Of a stretch of DNA of 32,639 bases, positions 23,705-32,550 are shown one piece after another. This DNA comes from Vogesella fluminis (GTDB lineage Bacteria > Pseudomonadota > Gammaproteobacteria > Burkholderiales > Chromobacteriaceae), in the NCBI RefSeq assembly GCF_014652335.1, contig NZ_BMYP01000006.1, positions 1 to 32,639 on the forward strand, in the 5' to 3' direction. The stretch's first letter is position 1, and each line of letters begins with the position of its first letter. The notes under the pieces were generated by a model. That model did not search any database and had not been told where the DNA came from. It saw only the letters and a list, made by a program, of their open reading frames with translations. The position numbers and the translations under genes are program-made.

Positions 23705-25498
23705 TTATTCGCTCAGCGACTCCAGCTTCCACTCGCCGCCGCTGCGCAGCGTCAGCGCGAACTGGTGGTGGATCAGCAGCGTGCTGCGGTGGCCGACGCT
23801 GACCAGCGTGGCGTGTGGCAGGCGGCTGCGCAGCAGGCGGTACAGCGCTTCTTCCAGCCCTTCGTCCATCGCCGAGGTCGCCTCGTCGAGGAAGACCACC
23901 TTCGGCGCCGCCAGCAGCAGGCGACCGAAGGCCAGGCGCTGCTGCTCGCCCAGCGACAGGATGCGGCCCCAGTCGGCCTCCTCGTCCAGCTTGTCGACCA
24001 GGTGGCCCAGCTGCACCGAGCGCAGCACTTCCGCCGCGTGCTCGTTCTTGGCCGTGGCCGGATGCGGGTAGTGCAGCGCCGCGCGCAGGCTGCCCAGCGG
24101 CAGGTAGGGGCGTTGCGACAGGAACAGCACCTCGCTCTGCGGCGGGCGCTGGATATGGCCGTCGCAGTGCGGCCACAGCCCGGCGATGGCGCGCAGCAGC
24201 GTGGTCTTGCCGCTGCCGGACGGGCCACGGATCAGCAGCGCCTGGCCGGCGCCGAGGCTGAAGCCGAGCTGCGCCAGCAGCGTCTGGCCGTCGGGAGTGC
24301 GGATCGTCAGCTGCCGCACGCTGAGGCCCTCGTTCTGCGGTGTCAGCTCCGGCGTCGGCAGCTGGTCGGCGCTGTGGATGGCGTCGATGAAGCCGGTCAG
24401 ACGATCCAGCACCGCCTTGAAGCCGGCGAATTCGTCGTAGGCGCTGCGGAAGAAGGACAGGTTGCTTTGCAGCTGGCCGAAGGCCTGCGAGGTCTGCACC
24501 ATGTCGCCGAGCGTGATCTGCTTGGAGAAGAAGCGCGGCGCCTGCAGGATGAACGGGAAGATCACCCCGGTCTGGCTGACGATCAGGTTGAAGCCGGACA
24601 GCTTCAGCGTCCGGTGCACGATGTCCCAGGCGTTGCCGATCACCTGGCGGAAGCGATGGCGCAGGGTGGTACCCTCGACCTTCTCGCCGCGGTAGAAGGC
24701 GATGTTCTCGCCGTACTCGCGCAGCCGTACCAGCGCGTAGCGGTAGTCGGCGCCGAATTTCTCGTTGAGGAAGTTGAGCCGGATCAGCGGCTTGCCGATG
24801 CGGAACGCGAGCACGGTGGCGACGATCACGTAGATGTAGACCATGAACACCAGCCCGCGCGGGATCTCGACGCCGAACAGCGCGAACATGCCGGACAGCC
24901 CCCACAGGATCAGCGTGAACTCGAAGGTGGACACCAGCGCGTCGATCACCCCCATCGCCAGCGACAGCGAGGAGCCGACGAAGCTGCTGATGTCCTGCTG
25001 GATACGCTGGTCCGGGTTATCCGCCGGCCTGGCCAGGTGCTGGCTGCGGTAGTAGCCCTGCTTGTCCAGCCACTTACCGAGGAAGTATTCGTTGAGCGAC
25101 TCCCGCCAGTGAATGGTAAACACCTGGCGCAGGTAATACTCCAGCAGTGAGCGGCCGACGTGCACCGCCGCCAGCACCCCGAAAATCAGCATCGAGGCCC
25201 AGAATAGCTTCACGTTCAGCTGTTGCAGCGCGCTGTACATATCGTTGTACCAGCGCGAGAACAGCACGTTGACGCGCACCCCGGCCAGCGTGATCAGCAG
25301 GATGGCGCCCAGGCTCAGCAGCGGTCTCCAGCCGCTGAAGCGCGGGGTGAAAAACGGTGCCGCCAGCCGCCAGAACTGGCGTCCCCATACCGTGGTGCGT
25401 GCCAGCATGACCCCCAGCAGCAGTGATGCCACCAGCGTGATGGCGGTGGCTTCGCCCAGCCAGATCGCGCTCAACAGCAGTTCCTGACTCCAGTTCAT
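23705..25498 (-). CDS. ABC transporter, fused permease and ATPase (YddA/SbmA-BacA membrane type)
   Basis: This 597-residue protein has an N-terminal membrane domain of the SbmA/BacA-like ABC_membrane_2 type (about residues 1-350, with FTIHWRESLNEYFLGKWL and YRYALVRLREYGENIAFYRG, both typical) fused to an ATPase domain. Walker A is GPSGSGKTT (425-433), the signature LSLGEQQ (514-520) and Walker B VVFLDEATSAMD (534-545), followed by SVGHRSTL. E. coli YddA and mycobacterial Rv1819c share this arrangement. Members of this group move peptides, cobalamin or very-long-chain acyl compounds; the substrate here is not indicated. AAGGAG precedes the ATG at 25498. The gene is divergent from cysS. Confidence 0.92.
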   Translation of the reverse strand: MNWSQELLLSAIWLGEATAITLVASLLLGVMLARTTVWGRQFWRLAAPFFTPRFSGWRPLLSLGAILLITLAGVRVNVLFSRWYNDMYSALQQLNVKLFWASMLIFGVLAAVHVGRSLLEYYLRQVFTIHWRESLNEYFLGKWLDKQGYYRSQHLARPADNPDQRIQQDISSFVGSSLSLAMGVIDALVSTFEFTLILWGLSGMFALFGVEIPRGLVFMVYIYVIVATVLAFRIGKPLIRLNFLNEKFGADYRYALVRLREYGENIAFYRGEKVEGTTLRHRFRQVIGNAWDIVHRTLKLSGFNLIVSQTGVIFPFILQAPRFFSKQITLGDMVQTSQAFGQLQSNLSFFRSAYDEFAGFKAVLDRLTGFIDAIHSADQLPTPELTPQNEGLSVRQLTIRTPDGQTLLAQLGFSLGAGQALLIRGPSGSGKTTLLRAIAGLWPHCDGHIQRPPQSEVLFLSQRPYLPLGSLRAALHYPHPATAKNEHAAEVLRSVQLGHLVDKLDEEADWGRILSLGEQQRLAFGRLLLAAPKVVFLDEATSAMDEGLEEALYRLLRSRLPHATLVSVGHRSTLLIHHQFALTLRSGGEWKLESLSE

Positions 25499-25611
25499 CG
25501 GTTCTCCTTATGGTGCGGTAATGCAAATCCCGGTTAGATATGGCCGCCAGCATAGCGTCTTTTGTATGGGCGGGGCAGCGGCAAACTCCGCTGCGGGGGG
25601 ATTGACAGCTT

Positions 25612-25620
25612 TGCTACAAT
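25612..25620 (+). promoter_or_regulatory. Extended -10 promoter of cysS
   Basis: TGCTACAAT is an extended -10 (TGnTACAAT) lying 40 bp before the cysS start. The nearby TTGACA at 25602 is only 7 bp upstream and so cannot be its -35. Confidence 0.5.
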
Positions 25621-25660
25621 GGCGGTTCACCGATAACCAACTGCACAGGCTCATCCAGTC

Positions 25661-27031
25661 ATGCTTAGTCTTTACAACACACTGACCCGCCAGAAAGAAG
25701 CATTCCACCCGATCGAACCCGGCAAGGTAAAGATGTACGTGTGTGGCATGACCGTTTACGACCTGTGCCACATCGGCCACGCGCGGATGCTGACCGCGTT
25801 CGACGTGATTTACCGCTGGTTCGCCGCTTCCGGTTATGACGTCACCTATGTGCGCAACATCACCGACATCGACGACAAGATCATCAAGCGCGCCGCCGAG
25901 CGCGGCATCAGCGCCGAGGCGCTGGTGGAAGAAACCATTGCCGACATGCACGCCGATACCGGGGCGCTGGGCCTGTTGCGGCCAACCTTCGAGCCGCGCG
26001 CCACCGCCCACATCGGCGGCATGCAGGACATCATCAGCAAGCTGATCTCCCGCGGCAAGGCCTACCCGGCGGCCAACGGCGACGTGTACTACGCGGTGCG
26101 CGAGTTCGACGGCTACGGCAAGCTGTCCGGCAAGACGCTGGCCAGCCTGCGTGCCGGCGAGCGCATCGAGGTCGATCCCAACAAGCGCGACGCGCACGAC
26201 TTCGTGCTGTGGAAAGCCGCCAAGCCGGGCGAGCCGCAGTGGCAAAGCCCGTGGGGCGCCGGCCGTCCGGGCTGGCACATCGAGTGCTCGGCGATGAGCT
26301 GCCACCACCTGGGCGAGCATTTCGACATCCACGGCGGCGGCGAGGACCTGCAGTTCCCGCACCACGAGAACGAAATCGCGCAGAGCGAAGGCGCGCACGG
26401 CCACCAGTACGTGAACTACTGGCTGCACAACGGCTTTATCAACGTTGACGGCGAAAAGATGTCCAAGAGCCTGGGCAACTTCTTCACCATCCGCGACGTG
26501 CTGGGCCATTTCGACGGCGAGGTGATCCGCTTCTTCATCGTGCGCAGCCACTACCGCAGCCCGGTCAACTTTACCGACGGCATCCTGAATGACGCCAAGC
26601 AGGGCCTGACCCGGCTGTACACCGCGCTGCGTGGCCTGGAGCTGCCGGCCTCCGCCGGCATCGACTGGAACAACCCTTACGCGGCGCGTTTCAAGGCGGC
26701 GATGGACGACGACTTCGGCACCTCCGAGGCGATCTCCGTGCTGTTCGAGCTGGCCGGCGAAGTCAACAAGAGCCGCGACGTGCAGCAGGCGCGCCTGCTG
26801 AAAGACCTGGCCGGCGTACTGGGCCTGTTGCAGCGCGATCCTGAAGCCTTCCTGCAGGGCGAGGCGGGCGACGGCCTGTCGGCAGCGCAGATCGAGGCGC
26901 TGATCCAGGCACGCAAGGATGCACGTGCCGCCAAGAACTGGGCCGAGTCCGATCGCATCCGCGACGAGCTGACCGCCGCCGGCATCGTACTGGAAGACAG
27001 CGCCGGCACCACCAGCTGGCGCCGAGCCTGA
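25661..27031 (+). CDS. cysS: Cysteinyl-tRNA synthetase
   Basis: This 456-residue class I aminoacyl-tRNA synthetase charges tRNA-Cys. It shows the Zn-ligand Cys28 in [10 protein letters not shown], the HIGH motif HIGHAR (37-42), GWHIECSAM and [10 protein letters not shown] carrying the other Zn ligands, and KMSKS (266-270). The C-terminal part contains the DALR-type anticodon helices. Length is normal for bacteria. The codons for LRPTF near residue 109 contain an exact copy of the 13-bp interspersed word (25977-25989). It is followed after 130 bp by rpmE. Confidence 0.98.
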   Translation: MLSLYNTLTRQKEAFHPIEPGKVKMYVCGMTVYDLCHIGHARMLTAFDVIYRWFAASGYDVTYVRNITDIDDKIIKRAAERGISAEALVEETIADMHADTGALGLLRPTFEPRATAHIGGMQDIISKLISRGKAYPAANGDVYYAVREFDGYGKLSGKTLASLRAGERIEVDPNKRDAHDFVLWKAAKPGEPQWQSPWGAGRPGWHIECSAMSCHHLGEHFDIHGGGEDLQFPHHENEIAQSEGAHGHQYVNYWLHNGFINVDGEKMSKSLGNFFTIRDVLGHFDGEVIRFFIVRSHYRSPVNFTDGILNDAKQGLTRLYTALRGLELPASAGIDWNNPYAARFKAAMDDDFGTSEAISVLFELAGEVNKSRDVQQARLLKDLAGVLGLLQRDPEAFLQGEAGDGLSAAQIEALIQARKDARAAKNWAESDRIRDELTAAGIVLEDSAGTTSWRRA

Positions 27032-27048
27032 TTGTCTCGGAACGGGGA

Positions 27049-27061
27049 AAGGTTGGCCGCA
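27049..27061 (+). repeat. Interspersed word AAGGTTGGCCGCA, single copy
   Basis: Exact 13-mer 18 bp after the cysS stop. GGGAAAGG(TT) and the downstream CTTTCCC (27067-27073) around it form a further short inverted pair, so this copy also sits in a potential hairpin. Confidence 0.75.
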
Positions 27062-27161
27062 GCCAGCTTTCCCTTGCCAAACCATGACCAGATGCGGATA
27101 ATGACGCGTTTTAGATGAAGCGCAGGCAAAACCCCTGCGCCCGATTGAAAAGGAAAAAACC

Positions 27162-27377
27162 ATGCAAGCTGACATCCAGCCGAACTACAAAGAAGTTAAC
27201 GTGACTTGCTCTTGCGGCAACACCTTTGCCACCAAGTCCACCATGGCCAAAGACGCCTTCCACATCGAAGTGTGCTCCGAGTGCCACCCGTTCTACACTG
27301 GCAAGCAGAAGATCGTTGACACCGCCGGCCGTGTTGACCGCTTCAACCAGAAGTTCGGCAGCTTCTTCAAGCGCTGA
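27162..27377 (+). CDS. rpmE: Ribosomal protein bL31 (zinc-binding form)
   Basis: This 71-residue large-subunit protein has the four cysteines of the zinc-binding (C+) form: TCSCGNTF gives two and VCSECHPF gives two. The family ending [20 protein letters not shown] and KFGSFFKR follows. A strong AAGGA lies upstream of the ATG. No zinc-free paralogue is in the window. A terminator follows 26 bp after the stop. Confidence 0.98.
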   Translation: MQADIQPNYKEVNVTCSCGNTFATKSTMAKDAFHIEVCSECHPFYTGKQKIVDTAGRVDRFNQKFGSFFKR

Positions 27378-27397
27378 TCACGCTTGCAGCAGTCCGG

Positions 27398-27424
27398 AAA
27401 AAGGCAGCCACGGCTGCCTTTTTT
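27398..27424 (+). terminator. Rho-independent terminator of rpmE
   Basis: GGCAGCC (27403-27409) pairs with GGCTGCC (27412-27418); the stem is extended by A5 upstream against T6 (27419-27424) downstream. Confidence 0.92.
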
Positions 27425-27471
27425 GTTGTTCCGGTTTATCCTGAGGCCCATTGTCCGAGTACGGCTGTCCC

Positions 27472-29115
27472 ATGCTGACCTATAGCGACTCCTCCCCGTC
27501 CCGCCTGCCTGCCGCCACCGAAAAGCCGTGGCTGTTGTTATTGCTGACCTTTGCCTGGCTGTGGCCGGGCATCCTGGGGCACACGCCGTGGAAGCCGGAC
27601 GAGCCCTACGTCACCGCCGTGGTGCAGCACATGCTGGCCGGCGGGCCGTGGTGGCTGCCGGCGATCGACGGCCAGGCGTATCTCGACAGCGCGCCGCTGT
27701 ACTACTGGGTGGCTACACTGTTCGCGCGGCTGCTGTCGCCGTGGCTGCTGTCGCTGCACGACGCCGCGCGGCTGGCGACGCCGCTGTTCATGGCCATCGG
27801 CCTCGCCTTTGCCGGCGGCGTTGGTCGCGAGCTGATCGGGGGGCGGCATGGCCGCAGCGTGGTGCTGATCCTGATCGGCTGCCTGGGGCTGATCGTCACC
27901 GGCCACGAGATGAACCCGGTGGTGGCCGGCTTTGCCGGTTATGCCGCGGCGCTGTACGCACTGGTGCTGACACGGCGGGCGCCGGCGCTCTCCGGCGCCA
28001 TCCTCGGCGCGGCGACGGTGGTGCTGTTTCTGGCTACCAGCCTGTTGCCGGTGCTGCTGGTGTGGAGCGTGGCGCTGATGCTGCCGGCCTTCGCCAGCTG
28101 GCGCAACAAGGGTTACGCCATCACGCTCATGATGGCGCTGCTGTTCGCCTTGCCGCTGGCGGCACTGTGGCCGCTGGCGCTGTATCGTGGCGCGCCCGAG
28201 GTGTTTTACGCGTGGTGGCAGTTCCACGCGCTGGGGCCGCTGGACGGCTTCGGCGGCCTGGGCCTGTTCCACGAGTTCGGCTACTACCCGAAGCTGGTGC
28301 TGTGGTACGGCTGGCCAGCGTGGCCGCTGGCGGCATGGACGCTGTGGAAAAACCGCCGCTACGAGTTGCCGCTGCTGCAGCTGCCGCTGCTGTTCTTCGC
28401 GGTGATCCTGCTGCTGCTGACCTTCTCCAATCGCAGCCATACCGAGGACGCGATGCCGCTGCTGCTGCCGCTGGCGGTGTTGGCGGCGGTGGAGCTGGAC
28501 AGCCTGCGCCGTGGCGCTGCTGCCTTCCTCAACTGGTTCGGCCTGATGGCGTTCGGCCTGTTCTCGCTGCTGGTGTGGCTGGGCTGGGCGGCGATGAACT
28601 TCGGCTGGCCGGCCAAGCTGGCGCAGCGCGCCAGCTATTTCAGCCCCTACTATGAGCCGCAGGTATCGTGGCTGGCGCTGCTGCTGGCGCTGGTCGCCAC
28701 CGCGCTGTGGGGCTGGGCGGTGACGCGGCGCCATCTGCGCGGCCGCCAGGCAGTGACCAACTGGGCCGCCGGCCTGGCGCTGCTGTGGGGGTTGCTGATG
28801 ACGCTGTGGCTGCCGTTCCTCGATGCCGCCAAGAGTTACCAGCCGGTGGTGCAGAGCATGATGCGGGCGATGCCGGCCGGCGAGCACTGCGTGTCGGTAT
28901 CGGCCAGCCAGCAGCTGGCGCGCATCAGCTGGGCGTATTACGCCGGCCTGCGCCTGCAGCCGGTGGCCGACGGTGCCGCACCGGCCTGCAAGCTGTTGCT
29001 GGTGGTGCGCGACCGCCGCGCCGAGGCACCGCTGCCGGGCTGGCAGGAGCGCTGGCGCGGCAACCGCGCCCGCGACAAGCGTGAACTGTTCGTGCTGTGG
29101 CAGAAGCCGGATTGA
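27472..29115 (+). CDS. ArnT/PMT-type membrane glycosyltransferase
   Basis: This 547-residue polytopic inner-membrane protein is mostly hydrophobic, with about twelve segments. It has the N-terminal catalytic acidic motif of GT-C enzymes just after the first segment (HTPWKPDEPYV, like the DE pair of ArnT and PMT family members), followed by APLYYWVATLFARL, another PMT_2/ArnT-like block. The C-terminal 90 residues form a soluble periplasmic part (VQSMMRAMPAGEHCVSVS). Such enzymes transfer sugars from polyprenyl phosphate to lipid A or proteins. No arn operon genes are adjacent, so transfer of aminoarabinose is not implied. The ATG at 27472 is preferred over an upstream TTG at 27451. Confidence 0.85.
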   Translation: MLTYSDSSPSRLPAATEKPWLLLLLTFAWLWPGILGHTPWKPDEPYVTAVVQHMLAGGPWWLPAIDGQAYLDSAPLYYWVATLFARLLSPWLLSLHDAARLATPLFMAIGLAFAGGVGRELIGGRHGRSVVLILIGCLGLIVTGHEMNPVVAGFAGYAAALYALVLTRRAPALSGAILGAATVVLFLATSLLPVLLVWSVALMLPAFASWRNKGYAITLMMALLFALPLAALWPLALYRGAPEVFYAWWQFHALGPLDGFGGLGLFHEFGYYPKLVLWYGWPAWPLAAWTLWKNRRYELPLLQLPLLFFAVILLLLTFSNRSHTEDAMPLLLPLAVLAAVELDSLRRGAAAFLNWFGLMAFGLFSLLVWLGWAAMNFGWPAKLAQRASYFSPYYEPQVSWLALLLALVATALWGWAVTRRHLRGRQAVTNWAAGLALLWGLLMTLWLPFLDAAKSYQPVVQSMMRAMPAGEHCVSVSASQQLARISWAYYAGLRLQPVADGAAPACKLLLVVRDRRAEAPLPGWQERWRGNRARDKRELFVLWQKPD

Positions 29116-29182
29116 CCCACGGCAGCGTAGCCGCCGAACAGTGGCGGTACGACCTCCGGCCTGCGTCACGACAAGGCAAGTG

Positions 29183-29700
29183 ATGAACTCACCCCGAGCC
29201 CACCGCCGCCAGAGAAAAAAGTCGATGCCCAGCTACGGTATCGTTGACTCGCAAAGCGTCAAGACCGTGGTAGCCGGTGAGGGAATCGGCATCGATGGCG
29301 GGAAGAAGGTCAACGGGTGGAAACGCCACATCGTCATCGATACACTGGGCAATTTGCTCCATGTAATGGTGCATGCGGCCAATGTCCACGACACCAAGGC
29401 CGCACCGGAACTGCTGGCATGTACGACTGCCAAGAGGTGGACGATAAAGGCTTTTTCAGCGGATGCCGGCTATCGAGGCACGACCGTCCAGTTTGTCCGG
29501 CAAGTGCTGAAACGGCAGTGCCATATCTCCACATGGATCATGGATTTGCGGTTCTGCCCAAACGCTGGGTAGTCGAATGTGCTTTTGCCTGGCTGGGGGG
29601 CTTTCGCCGGTTGGCCAACGATGTCGAAATCTTGACGGCGACTGCGGAGAGTTTCATCCGCGTCGCCATGCTCAAGATAACGCTTGCCAAACTGCGATAG
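29183..29700 (+). mobile_element. IS5-family transposase remnant, truncated and frameshifted
   Basis: The C-terminal part of an IS5-family (IS402/IS427-like) DDE transposase. Frame one reads MPSYGIVDSQSVKT (first Asp), GGKKVNGWKRHIVIDTLG, then FSADAGYRG (second Asp) up to KRQCHIS. The protein then continues in another frame with HMDHGFAVLPKRWVVECAFA (Glu of the triad), GGFRRLANDVEI and FIRVAMLKITLAKLR to the stop at 29698-29700. About 100 or more N-terminal residues are missing and no left end is recognisable, so it cannot be active. It separates the conserved genes on the left from the P450/PLP enzyme pair on the right. Confidence 0.85.
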
Positions 29701-29874
29701 CCGACTGGACTGGATCCGCTTCAGGTAGACTGTAGCCTTGGTGCTGGTCCGGTTCCCGTCCAGGACTTACCTGGTAAAGCGACCGCCAACGAAAGGAGTG
29801 GTTGCGCAGGTGCCGCTTGATCAATGACTCCGGTATCGACCTCGGTCTGTCGGGGGCACAGGAAGGATATGAGA
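29701..29874 (+). other. Leader region between the IS remnant and the P450 gene
   Basis: No gene is seen here. It contains a hairpin (CTGG.CGG / CCG.CCAG around 29744-29764), not followed by a T run. Near the end, GGAAGG at 29861-29866 is the ribosome site of the P450 gene. The right end of the insertion sequence and the P450 promoter must be in this stretch, but I cannot place either. Confidence 0.4.
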
Positions 29875-31023
29875 ATGACCGATCACATGCCTGACGACCT
29901 GTCTGCCGCCGGCAGGGACATGAGGGCCTACACCGATGAGCTCCGTCCCCGCCACGGCGTGGTGCGCAACGTCGATGGCGAGTGGGTGCTGCTGAGGCAT
30001 GAACTGGTCGTGCAGGCGGCGCTGAACGATGAGCTGTTTTCCAGCGCGGTGTCGAGCCATCTCCATATCCCGAACGGCCTTGACTCGGTCGAGCACACGG
30101 CATACCGGGAGGCCTTGGATCGCTTCCTCACCCCGGAGGCACTCGCTCCCTTCCACGACAAATTCCGTCGGGTGGCGGCCGATCTGGTCACATCGCTGCC
30201 CAAGGGTGTTGCCGTCGACGCGGTGTCCCAAATGGGCGTCCGGTTTGCCGTCCGGGCGCAAAGCGCGTGGCTGGGCTGGCCGGCCGATCTCGAAGATCGC
30301 CTCGTGGACTGGGTTGCCGAGAATCATGCTGCCACGCGCTCGGGCGACAAGTCCTGGACACGGCAGGTGGCGGAGTCATTCGACGACCTGATCCGGTCCG
30401 TGCTCGAGCCGCGCCGTGCGGCGCGCGATGGCGACTGCGACGATGTCACCGCCCGGCTCATGCGGACCGAAGTGAACGGCCGTCCCCTGAGCGATGCGGA
30501 GATCGTGTCGGTTCTGCGGAACTGGACGGGCGGCGACCTGGGTTCCATCGCACAGTGCGTCGGCGTGCTGGTCCACTATCTGGCGACGCACCCCGCCGTG
30601 CAGGAGCACCTGCGCTCCGGTGTACCCGACGCCGAAATCGATGCCATCATCGATGAAATCCTGCGGATCGACGACCCGTTCCTGTCCAACCGCCGCGTGA
30701 CGACGTGTCCGGTCACGCTCGGGGGCGTGCAACTGCCGCAAGGCGCACGCGTGAAGCTGAGCTGGACGTCCGCAAACCGGGACGAGGCGGCCTTCGGTGA
30801 TCCGGACGCCTTGGACCCCGAGCGCAACGGCGACCGAAACCTGGTGTACGGCATCGGAAAGCACGCCTGCCCCGGGCGCTGGCTGGCAACACTGGAAATG
30901 CGCATCGCGTTACAGGAACTTCTCGCTACGACATCGTCGATTGCACTTGAGCCGCGGCACCCGGCCGAACGTGCTGTCTCTCCGGTCGGAGGGTGGGCCA
31001 AGGTGGCGGTCGTGCTGATGTAG
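29875..31023 (+). CDS. Cytochrome P450, small, with non-canonical I-helix
   Basis: This 382-residue soluble P450 has the heme loop YGIGKHACPG with Cys332 as iron ligand (the usual Phe of this loop is Tyr325). The K-helix ExxR is EILR (261-264) and the early C-helix region reads SVEHTAYREALDRFL. The I-helix, normally AGxDTT, is GGDLGS (219-224), so the acid-alcohol pair used to deliver protons to bound oxygen is missing. The ATG at 29875 is chosen because GGAAGG lies 8 bp before it; an ATG at 29869 is too close. The gene is followed by a PLP enzyme gene after 73 bp on the same strand. Ferredoxin and reductase partners are not nearby. An oxidation of an amino acid-derived or small molecule is conceivable but not shown. 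Confidence 0.9.
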   Translation: MTDHMPDDLSAAGRDMRAYTDELRPRHGVVRNVDGEWVLLRHELVVQAALNDELFSSAVSSHLHIPNGLDSVEHTAYREALDRFLTPEALAPFHDKFRRVAADLVTSLPKGVAVDAVSQMGVRFAVRAQSAWLGWPADLEDRLVDWVAENHAATRSGDKSWTRQVAESFDDLIRSVLEPRRAARDGDCDDVTARLMRTEVNGRPLSDAEIVSVLRNWTGGDLGSIAQCVGVLVHYLATHPAVQEHLRSGVPDAEIDAIIDEILRIDDPFLSNRRVTTCPVTLGGVQLPQGARVKLSWTSANRDEAAFGDPDALDPERNGDRNLVYGIGKHACPGRWLATLEMRIALQELLATTSSIALEPRHPAERAVSPVGGWAKVAVVLM

Positions 31024-31096
31024 GTCGTTTGCCTTGCCGTATCGGTTGGCTGCCGTCAACAATCCGGAGATTCTTCCCCGTTGGAGTGCCCCTGCA

Positions 31097-32278
31097 ATGA
31101 CTCATCTGCGTACTCGTGCCGTTCATGCCGGCCAGAAACCTGACCCGGTAAGCGGTGCGATTGCCACACCAATCAACCAGACCTCCGCCTTTGCGTACGG
31201 CACGCTCGACAACGGTGCCGCAATCTTTGCCGGCGAGGCGGACGGCTATCGCTACAGCCGCTTCGCCAATCCGACGGTCAAATCGCTTGAAGACAAGGTC
31301 GCGGACCTGGAAGGTGCGGAGGCGGCGGTCGCCTTCAGCAGCGGCACGGCCGCGGTATCGTCGACCGTGCTTGCGCTGCTCGCTCCCGGCGACGAGATCG
31401 TGTTCCTCGGGCCGCTATACGGCGGGACGGAAAGCCTGCTCAACGCGTTCGGCACCCGCTTCGGCATCCGTGTCGTCGATGCTGCGGAGCGCGGGCTAGA
31501 AGCAAGCCTTTCCCCGGCCACGCGCCTGATCTGGGTCGAGACGCTGACGAACCCCACGCTCCACCTGCATGATCTGGCGACAGTGGCCGCACTCGCACGG
31601 TCCCGCGGCATCACGACCGTCGCCGACAACACCTTCTGCTCGCCCTGTCTGACCCGTCCGCTCGAACATGGTATCGATCTCGTGATGCATTCGATGACGA
31701 AATACCTCGGCGGCCACGGCGACAGCACCGGCGGCGTCCTGGCCGGGGCAAAACGCCTGATCGCACCGGTACGGGCGACCGGCCTCGGGCACGTCGGCGG
31801 CAATCTGGCACCGCACGAGGCTTTCCTGCTCCTGCGCGGCATGAAGACCCTGCCCCTGCGCATGGCAGCGCACTGCGAAGGCGCAGCCGAGGTCGCCGCC
31901 TTCCTGGCCACGCACCCTGCGGTCGTCGCAACGCACTATCCCGGGCTGCCAAGCCATCCTCAGTACACGCTGGCCCGCCGGCAGATGGAGGGTGGATACG
32001 GCGGCATCGTTTCCTTTGAGCTGGCACAGGGGACTCGCCGCGCGGCGGCCGCCCTGCTGGATAACCTGAAGCTTTTCACACAGGCCGTGTCGCTGGGCGA
32101 TGTGGACAGCCTTGCCTGCCATCCCGCCAGTACCACGCACAGTTTCATCTCGCCCGAAGCAAGGGCGCGAAGCGGAATCGGCGAGGGGCTGATCCGGCTC
32201 AGTGTGGGGATCGAACACCCGCAGGATCTGATTGCCGACCTGCGCGAGGCCCTCGCTGCAAGTGTTGCGGCGGCTTGA
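31097..32278 (+). CDS. PLP-dependent Cys/Met metabolism enzyme (gamma-lyase / gamma-synthase type)
   Basis: This 393-residue fold-type I PLP enzyme belongs to the cystathionine gamma-synthase / methionine gamma-lyase family. Visible: YRYSRFANPT, with Tyr53 and Arg55 that reach the neighbouring subunit's PLP phosphate; GPLYGGT with the ring-stacking Tyr108; VADNTF with Asp177; and the Schiff-base Lys202 in SMTKYLGGHGD. In Pseudomonas methionine gamma-lyase the position after the YG of the Tyr loop is Cys (LYGCT); here it is Gly, so true methionine gamma-lyase is less likely than a beta/gamma-lyase or sulfhydrylase of other specificity. The ATG at 31097 has GGAG ten bases upstream. It is probably co-transcribed with the P450 gene. 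Confidence 0.9.
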   Translation: MTHLRTRAVHAGQKPDPVSGAIATPINQTSAFAYGTLDNGAAIFAGEADGYRYSRFANPTVKSLEDKVADLEGAEAAVAFSSGTAAVSSTVLALLAPGDEIVFLGPLYGGTESLLNAFGTRFGIRVVDAAERGLEASLSPATRLIWVETLTNPTLHLHDLATVAALARSRGITTVADNTFCSPCLTRPLEHGIDLVMHSMTKYLGGHGDSTGGVLAGAKRLIAPVRATGLGHVGGNLAPHEAFLLLRGMKTLPLRMAAHCEGAAEVAAFLATHPAVVATHYPGLPSHPQYTLARRQMEGGYGGIVSFELAQGTRRAAAALLDNLKLFTQAVSLGDVDSLACHPASTTHSFISPEARARSGIGEGLIRLSVGIEHPQDLIADLREALAASVAAA

Positions 32279-32439
32279 CGGAGCCGCGCGGAGCTACTCC
32301 TGGGCGCTCGGGTCTGCGGCCCACTCAGCCGCCCGGCAGGCATGCCATTGTTTTCGATGTCTCGAAATCTTTCTCCGGCCGGGCCTGGGCCCGTCTGGGC
32401 TATTTCCGCAATGAGTTCGTGACGCGGCAGCAGTGGCTG

Positions 32440-32481
32440 GTCGTGCCCGGTAGTGGAGTCGTGCCCGGCAGTGGAGTCGTG
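32440..32481 (+). repeat. 18-bp tandem repeat, about 2.3 copies
   Basis: GTCGTGCCCGGTAGTGGA (32440-32457) is repeated with one mismatch (T to C) at 32458-32475, and a third copy begins GTCGTG. It lies in noncoding DNA. Confidence 0.85.
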
Positions 32482-32550
32482 GGCGGGTTGGCGGGCATGC
32501 CCGGGTTTCTGCGGGCCGGCAAGTCTCGGTCCCGCCGTGCCCGGCATGCT

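Noticed and set aside
25602-25607. Perfect TTGACA before cysS as a -35 box
   Set aside because: Only 7 bp separate it from the TACAAT; no -10 at 16-18 bp matches better, so an extended -10 promoter was preferred.
27472-29115. Naming the glycosyltransferase arnT
   Set aside because: The ArnT/PMT fold is supported but no aminoarabinose pathway genes lie nearby and the whole family shares the visible motifs.
29500-29560. Programmed frameshift in the IS5-family transposase
   Set aside because: No slippery heptamer seen at the change of frame, and the N-terminal third is missing, so decay is the simpler reading.
29701-29874. Guanidine, cobalamin or SAM riboswitch before the P450 gene
   Set aside because: A short CTGGTCCG stretch was suggestive, but the remaining conserved boxes of those classes were not found.
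32440-32481. CRISPR-like array
   Set aside because: The units are head to tail without spacers, only about two copies, and no cas genes are present.
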